Below are positions 36,421-45,617 of a DNA stretch of 64,000 nt, piece by piece. The stretch covers positions 147,384 through 211,383 of the forward strand of contig NZ_JAPWKF010000009.1 in the NCBI RefSeq assembly GCF_028283685.1. Direction: 5' to 3'. The position numbers and the translations under genes were made by a program. The stretch's first letter is position 1; each line of letters opens with the position of its first letter. The notes below the pieces were generated by a model. The model was not told where the DNA came from. It was given only the letters and a program-made list of their open reading frames with translations, and did no database searches. The DNA comes from Edaphobacter sp. Lineage in GTDB: Bacteria > Acidobacteriota > Terriglobia > Terriglobales > Acidobacteriaceae.

Positions 36421-39400
36421 TTAGAGCCTGTCAGGAAGCGGTGCCTCATCGCCTACCGAGCTAATAAATTCCGCATATTTGAAGCCGGCTCGTTGAAGCA
36501 GTCCTACGTAATCTGTGACTTGTTTTGCCACCGTGGCGGGACTTGCAAGAGATTTCGGTGACGAAGCCAATTGCAAAAGCTGTGGCAACTGAATCCAAAA
36601 CAGCAGCTCTTCGAGTCGCTCCTGATTGATGAATTCCGTTCCCCCCGCATTATTCACGCCAATCAGCCAACGAACGTCCGGTTCTGTCCAAAATTCTTCC
36701 GTGCGGAAAGCTTTTTCGGCATTGGTTGAGAACTTCAATAAAACGCGAATCTGGGCTGCGGCTTTCCAGGCAGCTTCCCCTTCGAGGCCTATAGACGAGA
36801 AGGTTTCTGCCAGCGCCCAACGAAGATTGAACTTGTCGAAGACCTCGAACGGCGTAACTTCCGGCGAAAGAGTCTGAAACACGAGCCAAGTTAAGACTGG
36901 GCCCCACGTTTTCATGGATGAGGATGTTGCATCCAGGGAGGGGAAGACCGCGATGGCCACGGGCCGTAGCTCAGCAGGAAGAGCTGAGATCGTGGTCGGA
37001 AGTTTGAGAGAAGCCTTTATCCAATCCTCAAACTCTTTTCGTCGCGAGGCGTCGCTGTCCGTATCAGAGAGGCTGCCGGTGACAGCAGTACCGGAATCGA
37101 TGACCAAGAGTTCATGCACTTGATCTTTGAAATGGTGTGCGTATTTGACGAACTCTGCAGTGCTGGGCAGATTTATATCTTGTGTCTCTAATTTGGCAGT
37201 AGCTGCGATGGGAGAGCTGTCAGGCGCAATCTGCAATGGACTGCCTTTATCAGTACCAGGCTGACTGGACAGTGCGGCGAAGGTTTCAATGCTCTCCGTG
37301 GATACCGCCTTTCGCAGAGTTTCGAGGAGCGGACGGATCTGGAGTTTCGACAGGGCCTCTTCCAGGCTGTACACTCCAGAGCCGTGAAGAGCATTACATA
37401 AACGATCCCACGGTTGTGCTGCGGTAGGCCGAAGCTCACGCCAATTCAGTAACGCGACGTGCTGATAACCGCGAAGCGCTAGAGGCAGGCCGTTATCGCG
37501 TAGATCGCCCGCGTAGCGTAAAAACTCCAAGCCTGCGACGTTGTCTCTGTATGCGATCAGCATGGAATCGTCATTTGGCAAGTTGAGCCCGTGCGATAAA
37601 CTTTTCTGCTGAATGGCACCGCTGGCTTTATCGAGAAATCCTACCGAGAGGTGGATCGTTCCATGGGTCGATTGGTAGCTATTGTTATAAAGAATGACTG
37701 CGCGCTCATTGCCATGACGATTGGAATAGGCAAATACGTTTTCATCGACGATTCCATGATCGTTCCAGAAGTCGTAAAGCAGGAAGTGTTCGCTCTCTGC
37801 AAACAGGTACCGAGACTTCAACAATGGCGCGATCAGGTGTTGATGTCTGGCGATGAGATCGTCGTTCGGGAATTCATCAAGGCGTGCCTGCTTGAAGTCC
37901 ATTCCGTAGCGTTCTGTCAGGCCTTCGATCTGTCCATGGCCGAACATCGGTAGTCCAGGCAAAGTTGCGAGGAGCATGGAGACTCCGAAGTACTTGTCCC
38001 CTGTCCCGAATTGATCGATGGCAGTCCGCTCGTCCGGATTGCTCATAAAGTTGACATAGCGTTTGAGGATATCCGGATCGAACTCCACGGTCTTTTTGAG
38101 ATAGGAACGGTATTTAGCGTTCTCTTCATCGCGCAGCATGTTCATGAAGGCGCTGTTGTACACACGGTGCATGCCCAGCGTACGGACGAAATACCCTTCG
38201 AGGAGCCAGAACGCTTCGGCAAGCAGCAGCGTTCCCGGCACCTCGGTTGCGACCCGGTCCACGACCTCGCGCCAGAACTCATGTGGCATGAGCGCATTAA
38301 AGGCTTCGTCTGACATCGCGTTCTCTGCTCGAGACGGAATCGATCCACCTGTTCCCGGCAGAGGAAACCAAAGCCGCTGCACATGGCGCTTCGCCAGAAC
38401 CATTGCGGCATCGAAGCGAATGATGGGGAACCGCTTTGCCACGTCGAGAATCACCTGGATTACGTGTTCTCTTACCTCTGATTTTAGATAATCAAGTTGC
38501 GCCGTATCATTCCACGCAAATGCCGTACCATCATTGCCATGGTAGACATACCGCGTGGTTCCGTTTGCATAGTGACGCAGGCGGAAGACAACTGCAGCAT
38601 CTGAATGGTCGTAGTAGTGATCCTCGATCTTGATCTCAACGCGAGGATCTGTCGATATGTCGGGCCCATCAAACCGATACGCGGGGAATGGGCTCTCCCA
38701 TCGCGACAAAAACCAATCAGGATGCTCGATGACCCAATCGGAGTCGATTCCCATATGATTCGGAACCATGTCGCTAGCCAACCTCAGACCGACGGCGGCG
38801 GCGTGGTGTTTGAGATGCTGGTATGCGTTCTCTCCACCAAGATCCTGAGCGATGGTGTAGTTCTTGAGGGAATACGCTGAAGCGACAGCATCACTGTTGC
38901 CACGCAGCCGTTTTATTGTCATGGAGGCGTGGCTGCGCTCCCAAAGGCCAATGAGCCAAAGGCCGGTAATCCCCCTGTCGGCCAGCAATTGCAGCTCGCT
39001 ATCGGGTATCTGATCTAACCGATGGATATGACGTCCGTATTTCTTGGATAGCTGCTCCAGCCACACATAGGTGTTCTTCGCAATCAGTACGACCGTTGGC
39101 ATCCAGGCCTGATCTGCGCTGAAAGCTTCGTATTCGTGGAGTGGGGCCTGGTAATCCCTCGCATATCTCCGCGGAGAGTCGTTTGCGCCCTGGGTCAGAG
39201 CGCCCTGTTGATCAAAGCCTACAAACTCGTTTCCAACAAAGCCTTCGGAGGTTCCCCCGGAATCCTTGTGCCCATGCCATACCGGACCGGGAGGGTGAAA
39301 CCGCATCCATATCGCAATCTCTTCTTCCCGCAGAACATCGATGGCCAGCAAGACACGCTTCAGATCGTTGCCAAGAACCGGTGACCAGTGCTCTCGAATG

Positions 39401-40062
39401 TAATCCAACTGACCGGTAAGCGAATCAGGAGAGGCCAGCATCGGTGCGGCCAGGGCCTCTAAAAGAGTTCCCATGCCCGCTTCAACGGTGGGGCGGGTTT
39501 TGAAATAGTCGCGCAGAATTGTCGTTGCGGCGGAGTATGAGGTCGTGTCCTTGAGCTCTTTGTCGTCAAACAAGACGCTAAACGGAGCAAAGGCTGGATT
39601 TGAATTGGCAAACCATAGGAGGAGGAGCTCTTCCAGGGCAACCTCCTGATTGGGTGCGCCCTCAGTTTGCCCTGTAAGCCACTCCTGCGCTGTCAGATGC
39701 TTGCGGTACACATCAACATTGGGGAACTGCTCGGTGAAGGCTAATAAGATCCTGTCCCGCTGCTCCGATCCCACTTCCTTAGACAAAAACTGCAGTGCAT
39801 CTGTGAGAGCAAGGGGATCGGTTTTCTTGCGGTAGCTCGCAATGAGGGCATGACTGAGCTCATCGATCAATCCCATGGCAAAGAGAGCTGGACCGGTAAT
39901 TGCCGTTCCAGGAGAGCCGCTTTTCTTGTCGATACCATTCAATTGTTCCGCTAACTTCCGGCTGGCGGTCACGTTCGCAAAGATTACGTTGCCAGAGAAG
40001 CTGAACAGCAGATCGTCGAGATCAATCTGTTCACGGATACGTCTTGAAATGTGAAACTCCAT
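36421..40062 (-). CDS. Large GH13 alpha-amylase-family protein with ~320-residue novel N-terminus
   Basis: A 1213-residue alpha-glucan-active or trehalose-synthase-like enzyme. ATG 40062 follows GAGGAGC. Residues 1-315 are largely helical and not recognised. The GH13 barrel follows: LASDMVPNH (region I, about 429-435), IRFDAAMVLAKRH with nucleophile D551, LLLAEAF with acid/base E616, and NPDE with the third Asp D677. The usual NHD motif is NPD here, so the transition-state His is replaced by Pro, which is unusual. The end of the barrel and a C-terminal helical domain of about 350 residues carry no known signature. No glycogen or trehalose genes adjoin it. Cytoplasmic, as no signal is seen. 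Confidence 0.75.
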   Translation of the reverse strand: MEFHISRRIREQIDLDDLLFSFSGNVIFANVTASRKLAEQLNGIDKKSGSPGTAITGPALFAMGLIDELSHALIASYRKKTDPLALTDALQFLSKEVGSEQRDRILLAFTEQFPNVDVYRKHLTAQEWLTGQTEGAPNQEVALEELLLLWFANSNPAFAPFSVLFDDKELKDTTSYSAATTILRDYFKTRPTVEAGMGTLLEALAAPMLASPDSLTGQLDYIREHWSPVLGNDLKRVLLAIDVLREEEIAIWMRFHPPGPVWHGHKDSGGTSEGFVGNEFVGFDQQGALTQGANDSPRRYARDYQAPLHEYEAFSADQAWMPTVVLIAKNTYVWLEQLSKKYGRHIHRLDQIPDSELQLLADRGITGLWLIGLWERSHASMTIKRLRGNSDAVASAYSLKNYTIAQDLGGENAYQHLKHHAAAVGLRLASDMVPNHMGIDSDWVIEHPDWFLSRWESPFPAYRFDGPDISTDPRVEIKIEDHYYDHSDAAVVFRLRHYANGTTRYVYHGNDGTAFAWNDTAQLDYLKSEVREHVIQVILDVAKRFPIIRFDAAMVLAKRHVQRLWFPLPGTGGSIPSRAENAMSDEAFNALMPHEFWREVVDRVATEVPGTLLLAEAFWLLEGYFVRTLGMHRVYNSAFMNMLRDEENAKYRSYLKKTVEFDPDILKRYVNFMSNPDERTAIDQFGTGDKYFGVSMLLATLPGLPMFGHGQIEGLTERYGMDFKQARLDEFPNDDLIARHQHLIAPLLKSRYLFAESEHFLLYDFWNDHGIVDENVFAYSNRHGNERAVILYNNSYQSTHGTIHLSVGFLDKASGAIQQKSLSHGLNLPNDDSMLIAYRDNVAGLEFLRYAGDLRDNGLPLALRGYQHVALLNWRELRPTAAQPWDRLCNALHGSGVYSLEEALSKLQIRPLLETLRKAVSTESIETFAALSSQPGTDKGSPLQIAPDSSPIAATAKLETQDINLPSTAEFVKYAHHFKDQVHELLVIDSGTAVTGSLSDTDSDASRRKEFEDWIKASLKLPTTISALPAELRPVAIAVFPSLDATSSSMKTWGPVLTWLVFQTLSPEVTPFEVFDKFNLRWALAETFSSIGLEGEAAWKAAAQIRVLLKFSTNAEKAFRTEEFWTEPDVRWLIGVNNAGGTEFINQERLEELLFWIQLPQLLQLASSPKSLASPATVAKQVTDYVGLLQRAGFKYAEFISSVGDEAPLPDRL

Positions 40063-41202
40063 TGTGCTCCTCGTCTCTATGCCTGGAATAAGTCATATCA
40101 GCAATTTCGCAGTTCATCCTATCGCTCTAGAAGAGAGCCCGGATAGCTGGAGGCTTGGGACGGCTGCAGGGTGAGGTGCGCCAACCTGCTGGTAGGAAAA
40201 CTTCATCTGGTTCAGGGCCGATCTATCAAATGCCAATCGCAGAATCAGCGAGGAGGTGACGCTGATAAAGTGCAAGTTTATTGATTTCCATTCGGGCCCA
40301 AATGGAGTTGAGCACCGGTACGTGTGGTGACTCGCCCTTTGTTCCGGCCACAGTCGAAGCGAGACAGTGCCTTTTGCGTTGATTCCTAATGTCGGTTGCC
40401 TGGCTGCCAGTCCGTTTGTCTCGATGATCAAACTGCGAATGCCCCCTATTTTGCATCTGATGCTGGATTTATAGGTTGCGATTTGTGCAGTTGCAGCGGG
40501 AGCTGTTGTGAGCGATACCGGCGATACCCTTGATACAGGTCTCCATCAACATCCCATCCGTCACGGCGTCATCATCGTACAGTGCCCCTTTGGACACCCG
40601 AAGCTGGTGCAAGCCACAGCTTCGATGCCATTGTCGCCATGGCGGAGTCCTAAGTCGATGATCGAGGAGGAGCACTCTGTGCTCTATCTATACCCCTATC
40701 CCGCCATACCGGACGAAAAGCTCGATTCCTCCGGATATAGAGGGAGAGTATTATTCCGTGTAAATTATTTAGATTCAGTTATTTATGTGGGATTTTATTT
40801 TTACCAGACCCGAGACCTGATCTCCGAACTAGAGAAACGAACCCCCATTTATTGAGAGTCTGAAGGAGTCTCGTTGCTGTTGATCGGCGCAGGCGAGCAC
40901 GTGATCCTCACGTGGGATACGATCAGCAAATTGCGGTGCCCACGTTGAGGACCGATTACCGGTCAGAATCCAAAGTGAGCTCCATCAAGCTCGTATAATT
41001 CGAAGAGTGTCTAACTTTAGACAAGTGGTTATTATCCGGGACGAAAATCCTAGGACGAAAAGCTCCGTTAGCCGTTGAACGTGGGGAATGCTGGTCGCGG
41101 GCAGCATTTTGCTATATCTATCGCAGTCTTGCGATGCAAGTCCCATGATTTGATGAAACTCGCAGTGTGCTCGCACCGTAGACTCGTCATTGAGGATTTT
41201 CG
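40063..41202. other. 1.14-kb region without a recognised gene
   Basis: Only weak ORFs occur. A minus-strand frame at 40114-40431 reads like a beta-sandwich fragment (TVSLRLWPEQ, CSTPFGPEWKSINLHF) and may be a gene remnant. A plus frame at 40508-40855 has no family features. The 3' end holds the promoter and palindrome for the RND operon. Confidence 0.4.
40994..41023 (+). promoter_or_regulatory. TATAAT box and operator palindrome before the RND operon
   Basis: TATAAT at 40994-40999 is followed at 41008-41023 by TGTCTAA-CT-TTAGACA, a perfect 7-bp inverted repeat covering the expected transcription start. A bound TetR/MarR-type repressor would block the efflux operon. No regulator gene is adjacent. 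Confidence 0.55.
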
Positions 41203-44200
41203 ATGTGGATTGTTCGTCTTGCGCTTAGGAGACCTTACACCTTTGTAGTACTCTCCCTGCTGCTGTTCATTCTTGGGCCCGTGATGATGCTTCGGACGCC
41301 GGTCGATATCTTTCCAGATATCAATATCCCGGTCGTCTCGGTCATCTGGAACTATGCCGGATTTTCGCCGGAGCAGCTGGCCGATCGTATCGTGGTCACG
41401 TTTGAGCGAAACCTGACGACGACCACCAACGATATTGATCACACCGAATCGCAGACCTTAAATGGCATCTCGGTTGTGAAGATTTTTTTCCACTCGAATG
41501 TGAACATTGCACAGGCCGTAGCACAGGTGACGGCAGTCGCACAGACGGCGTTGCGCCAGTTTCCGCAGGGAACTACGCCTCCGCTGGTCATCCAGTACAG
41601 CGCATCGAGTGTGCCGGTCCTGCAGCTGGGCCTTTCGGGGCAGGGGCTTACCGAGCAGCAGCTGAACGACTTTGGCATGAACTTCATTCGTACGCAGCTG
41701 GCCACGGTGCAGGGAGCGCAGATCCCGTATCCCTATGGCGGCAAGCAACGGCAGATCCAGGTCGATCTGGATACGCACAAGATGCAGGCGTTTGGTGTGT
41801 CGGCTTCCGATGTCGTCAATACGGTGGGTCTGCAGAGCATTATTCTGCCCGCGGGTACTGTGAAGATGGGACACCTGGACTATCAGGTGGAGACCAATAG
41901 CGCACCGACGACGATTGAGGGGCTGAATAATATGCCCATCAAGACGTCGAACGGCGCCACGATTTACATCCGTGACATCGGCAATGTGAGGGACGGTTTT
42001 CCTCCGCAGACGAACGTTGTTCGGGTGGACGGGCAGCGCGCAACGCTCATGTCGATCCAGAAGATTGGCAAAAGCTCGACACTCGACATTATCTCCAACG
42101 TAAGAAATGCGTTGCCGGCGATTGCGGCGCAGCTGCCGCAACAACTGAAGATCAAGCCGATCGCGGATCAGTCGGTCTTTGTGCGCGGCGCTATCGGTGG
42201 TGTTGTGCGTGAGGCGCTGATTGCCGCCGCGCTGACCGCCATCATGATTCTCGTCTTCCTGGGCAGCTGGCGTTCGACGATCATCATCGCGGTTTCCATT
42301 CCGCTTTCGGTGATCTGTTCGCTGATTATGCTTTCTGCTTTGGGCGAGACGATTAATATCATGACGCTGGGCGGTCTTGCGCTTGCCGTGGGCATCCTGG
42401 TGGACGACGCCACGGTAGAGATTGAGAACATCAATCGCAATATCGAGGAGGGCAAGGAGGTCGAGCAGGCGATTTTGGATGGCGCGGCTCAGATCGCTGT
42501 ACCTGCGTTCGTCTCCACGCTGTGCATTTGCATTGTGTTTGTCCCGATGTTCTTCCTCGGCGGTGTTGCACGCTACCTGTTCGTTCCGTTAGCCGAAGCC
42601 GTTGTTTTCGCGATGCTTGCATCGTATTTTCTGTCGCGAACCATTGTTCCGACCATGGCGAAGTATCTGCTCAAGGGGCATGAGCACGAGTCGAATAAGA
42701 AGAGGGGCTTCTTCACTCACTTCTCCGAGATGTTTGAGAAAGGATTTGAGAAGATTCGCAGCGGATATATGAACCTGCTGCATGTCTGCCTCGACCATCG
42801 TCGCCTCGTGATGCTGGGCATGGTGGCGTTCTGGGTCATTTCAATTGCCCTGCTCTACCCATTTCTTGGCCAGGACTTTTTCCCAAGCGTCGACGGTGGC
42901 CAGTTCAAGCTTCATGTTCGTGCTCACACCGGGATGCGTATTGAAGATACGGCAGCGCTCTGCGACCACGTGGAGGAGGTCATTCGGGAAGAGATTCCAA
43001 AGGCCGAGCTGACAACTTTGATCGACAATATCGGCCTTCCGTATTCGGGTCTGAACCTAAGCTATTCCAATTCGGCTCCTGTCGGTACCGCAGATGCAGA
43101 CATCCAGGTATCGCTCTCGGAAGACCATCACCCTACGGCCGATTACACGAAGAGGCTGCGCGAAAAGCTGTTGGAGCGATTCCCCGGGGTGGAGTTTTAC
43201 TATCTGCCGACCGATATGGTCAGTCAGATTCTGAACTTCGGTTTGCCGGCACAGCTTGATATTCAGGTGGTTGGTTTGCAGGTTGCGCAGAACCGTTCGT
43301 TCGCCGAAATGCTGATGCGGGAGATTCGCGAGATTCCCGGCACGACTGATCTGCGGATTCAGCAGCCATTCAACCTGCCAACCTGGAAGGTGAATGTTGA
43401 CCGCACGCGAGCGCAACAGGTTGGTTACAGCGAAAAGGACGTAGTCCAGAACGTTCTGGTCGGTTTGAGCGGAAGCTTCCAAACGGCACCGACGTTCTAT
43501 CTGAATCCTCAGAACCACGTGAGCTACAACATCGCGGTGCAGACTCCGGAGTCTGATGTCCAGAATCTTTCGGACCTGCAGAACTTTCCTATTGCTCTGA
43601 ACGGCAGCGGCAGTTCGCCTCAGATTCTGGGCAATCTTGCTTCGATTGAGCGTGGCGCGGAGCAGGCAACTGTAAGCCATTACAACGCACGTCCGGTGAT
43701 TGATATCGACGGTGCGGTAGAAGGTACTGATCTTGAGAGCGTGTCGAAGCGGATCGATCAGATTGTTGCTTCGCACCAAAAAGAATTGCCTCGAGGATCT
43801 CAGATCTTCATTCGCGGTCAGGTGCAGACGATGAAGGAGTCGTTCCGAGGCCTGGTTCTCGGCCTGCTCTTCTCCATCGTGCTTGTGTATGCGCTGATCG
43901 TTGTTAACTTTCAGAGCTGGCTGGATCCGTTCATCATCATTTCGGCTCTTCCCGGAGCTATTTGTGGAATCGTCTGGTTCCTGTTTCTCACGCATACGCA
44001 TATCAGTGTTCCTGCATTGACGGGTTCGATTATGTGCATGGGAGTTGCGACAGCCAACTCGATTCTGATGGTGAGCTTCGCCAAAGAGCAGATGGATGCT
44101 GGAGAAAATGCGCATGATGCCGCGCTCCAGGCAGGGCATACGCGCTTCCGTCCGGTGCTGATGACGGCGCTTGCGATGATGATTGGTATGGTGCCGATGG

Positions 44201-44373
44201 CGCTTGGGCTCGGTGATGGTGGCGAGCAGAATGCACCGCTTGGGCGCGCTGTGATTGGCGGTTTGTTGTTGGCGACGCTTGGGACGTTGACGTTTGTTCC
44301 AATGTTCTTCTCCTACATGCACCGCAACGACAAGACGAATGAACTGATAGTGACGCCGGACGAGAGTGAATGA
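41203..44373 (+). CDS. RND-family inner-membrane efflux permease
   Basis: A 1056-residue AcrB/MdtB-like proton-driven pump. It has ATG with GAGGA 7 nt upstream. The N-terminal helix is followed by PVDIFPDINIPVVSVIWNYAG. TM4 has GILVDDATVEIENINR with the proton-relay Asp pair. Two large periplasmic loops separate the repeats, and the second half has NFQSWLDPFIIISALPG and RFRPVLMTALAMMIGMVPMALG. It overlaps the adaptor gene by ATGA at 44370-44373. Substrate unknown; its similarity is to HAE1-type drug pumps rather than heavy-metal CusA (no Met cluster seen). Confidence 0.93.
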   Translation: MWIVRLALRRPYTFVVLSLLLFILGPVMMLRTPVDIFPDINIPVVSVIWNYAGFSPEQLADRIVVTFERNLTTTTNDIDHTESQTLNGISVVKIFFHSNVNIAQAVAQVTAVAQTALRQFPQGTTPPLVIQYSASSVPVLQLGLSGQGLTEQQLNDFGMNFIRTQLATVQGAQIPYPYGGKQRQIQVDLDTHKMQAFGVSASDVVNTVGLQSIILPAGTVKMGHLDYQVETNSAPTTIEGLNNMPIKTSNGATIYIRDIGNVRDGFPPQTNVVRVDGQRATLMSIQKIGKSSTLDIISNVRNALPAIAAQLPQQLKIKPIADQSVFVRGAIGGVVREALIAAALTAIMILVFLGSWRSTIIIAVSIPLSVICSLIMLSALGETINIMTLGGLALAVGILVDDATVEIENINRNIEEGKEVEQAILDGAAQIAVPAFVSTLCICIVFVPMFFLGGVARYLFVPLAEAVVFAMLASYFLSRTIVPTMAKYLLKGHEHESNKKRGFFTHFSEMFEKGFEKIRSGYMNLLHVCLDHRRLVMLGMVAFWVISIALLYPFLGQDFFPSVDGGQFKLHVRAHTGMRIEDTAALCDHVEEVIREEIPKAELTTLIDNIGLPYSGLNLSYSNSAPVGTADADIQVSLSEDHHPTADYTKRLREKLLERFPGVEFYYLPTDMVSQILNFGLPAQLDIQVVGLQVAQNRSFAEMLMREIREIPGTTDLRIQQPFNLPTWKVNVDRTRAQQVGYSEKDVVQNVLVGLSGSFQTAPTFYLNPQNHVSYNIAVQTPESDVQNLSDLQNFPIALNGSGSSPQILGNLASIERGAEQATVSHYNARPVIDIDGAVEGTDLESVSKRIDQIVASHQKELPRGSQIFIRGQVQTMKESFRGLVLGLLFSIVLVYALIVVNFQSWLDPFIIISALPGAICGIVWFLFLTHTHISVPALTGSIMCMGVATANSILMVSFAKEQMDAGENAHDAALQAGHTRFRPVLMTALAMMIGMVPMALGLGDGGEQNAPLGRAVIGGLLLATLGTLTFVPMFFSYMHRNDKTNELIVTPDESE

Positions 44374-45617
44374 TGAGTGGATCAAAGCCAAATGAGGTCG
44401 GTGGTGAGCACAACCATACGGAAACCGTTCCGCAGAAGGGCAATGCCCGGGGTGTTGTGATCGCTGTGTTCGTTGTGTTGTTACTCCTGATCGTCGGCGC
44501 TGTTACAGGCGTGATGGCACGCGGAAAAGACCGCAGCGACCTGGAGAAATATACGGCAGCCAATGCGGCGCCTACCGTGGATCTTGTCGCTCCGAAACAA
44601 CAGGGCGCAGGCAAGGAGGTCATTCTGCCGGGCAATATGCAGGCATTCACCCTGGCTCCGATATATGCCAGAACGACGGGGTATGTTCGCTCTTGGACGC
44701 ATGATATCGGCTCCCATGTGCATAAGGGCGAACTGCTGGCTGTGATCGAGACGCCTGAGCTTGATCAACAGTTGGCTCAGGCGAAGGCAGACCTGGAGAC
44801 AGCAAAGACGAATGCCGGAATCGCCAAGGTTACGTCGGATCGCTATCAGGATCTCGTTCAGCGCAACGCTGTGTCACAGCAGGACACGGATAACGCCGTG
44901 AGCGTGACGCAGGCACGCAATGCTGCGGTACAGGCGGCCGAGGCGAATGTTCGAAGACTTCAAGAGTTGGTGGGCTTTGAGCACATTACCGCTCCATTTG
45001 ATGGAGTGATCACGGCACGCAACCTGGACGTAGGCCAGCTGATTACTGCGACTGGAGCCACGGTGACTGCTGGTGCCGGAACGAATGTTTCCAGCAGGCA
45101 GGTGTTTGATCTCTCCAATGTCAACAAGCTGCGTGTGTTCGTGAATGTTCCGCAGATGTACACGCCAGAGGCGAAGGTTGGAATGACGGCAGACCTCACG
45201 CTGCCGCAGTTTCCAGGGAAGAGCTTTACTGGAAAGCTGGTAAGAACCGCAAATGCGGTTGATCCGGGAACGCGAACCCTGCTCGTGGAGGTGGATGTAG
45301 AGAATCGAACGGGAGAGCTGCTGCCTGGGAGTTACACGGAAGTTCATCTGAAGTCCAACGGCGAGATACCGGTTTTGATTATTCCGGTTACAGCTCTGAT
45401 CCTCAATGCCGATGGCCTGCGCGTGGCGACCGTGGATGCACAGAACAAGGCCCATATGATTCCCGTAACGACCGGCCGCGACTTTGGAACGACGGTCGAG
45501 GTTCTGAGCGGATTGAATGAGAATCAGAAGGTTATCGCAAATCCGGCAGACTCATTGAGCGAAGGCGATACGGTTCGCGTTGTGGAGCCAAACCAGAACC
45601 AGAAGGGCAATCAGTGA
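44370..45617 (+). CDS. RND periplasmic adaptor (membrane fusion protein, HlyD/AcrA type)
   Basis: A 415-residue adaptor bridging the RND pump to the outer-membrane channel. An N-terminal membrane helix (VVIAVFVVLLLLIVGAVTG) anchors it. The half-lipoyl segments (ARTTGYVRSWTHDIGSHVHKG and TAPFDGVITARNLDVGQLI) flank a coiled-coil hairpin at about 120-190. Beta-barrel and membrane-proximal domains follow (VPVTTGRDFGTTVEVLSGL). Unlike AcrA it has no lipobox. Translationally coupled on both sides. Confidence 0.92.
   Translation: MMSGSKPNEVGGEHNHTETVPQKGNARGVVIAVFVVLLLLIVGAVTGVMARGKDRSDLEKYTAANAAPTVDLVAPKQQGAGKEVILPGNMQAFTLAPIYARTTGYVRSWTHDIGSHVHKGELLAVIETPELDQQLAQAKADLETAKTNAGIAKVTSDRYQDLVQRNAVSQQDTDNAVSVTQARNAAVQAAEANVRRLQELVGFEHITAPFDGVITARNLDVGQLITATGATVTAGAGTNVSSRQVFDLSNVNKLRVFVNVPQMYTPEAKVGMTADLTLPQFPGKSFTGKLVRTANAVDPGTRTLLVEVDVENRTGELLPGSYTEVHLKSNGEIPVLIIPVTALILNADGLRVATVDAQNKAHMIPVTTGRDFGTTVEVLSGLNENQKVIANPADSLSEGDTVRVVEPNQNQKGNQ

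Noticed and set aside
40508..40855. 115-codon plus-strand frame before the RND operon
   Set aside because: GTG start without ribosome binding site, no domain, and codon pattern unlike neighbouring genes.
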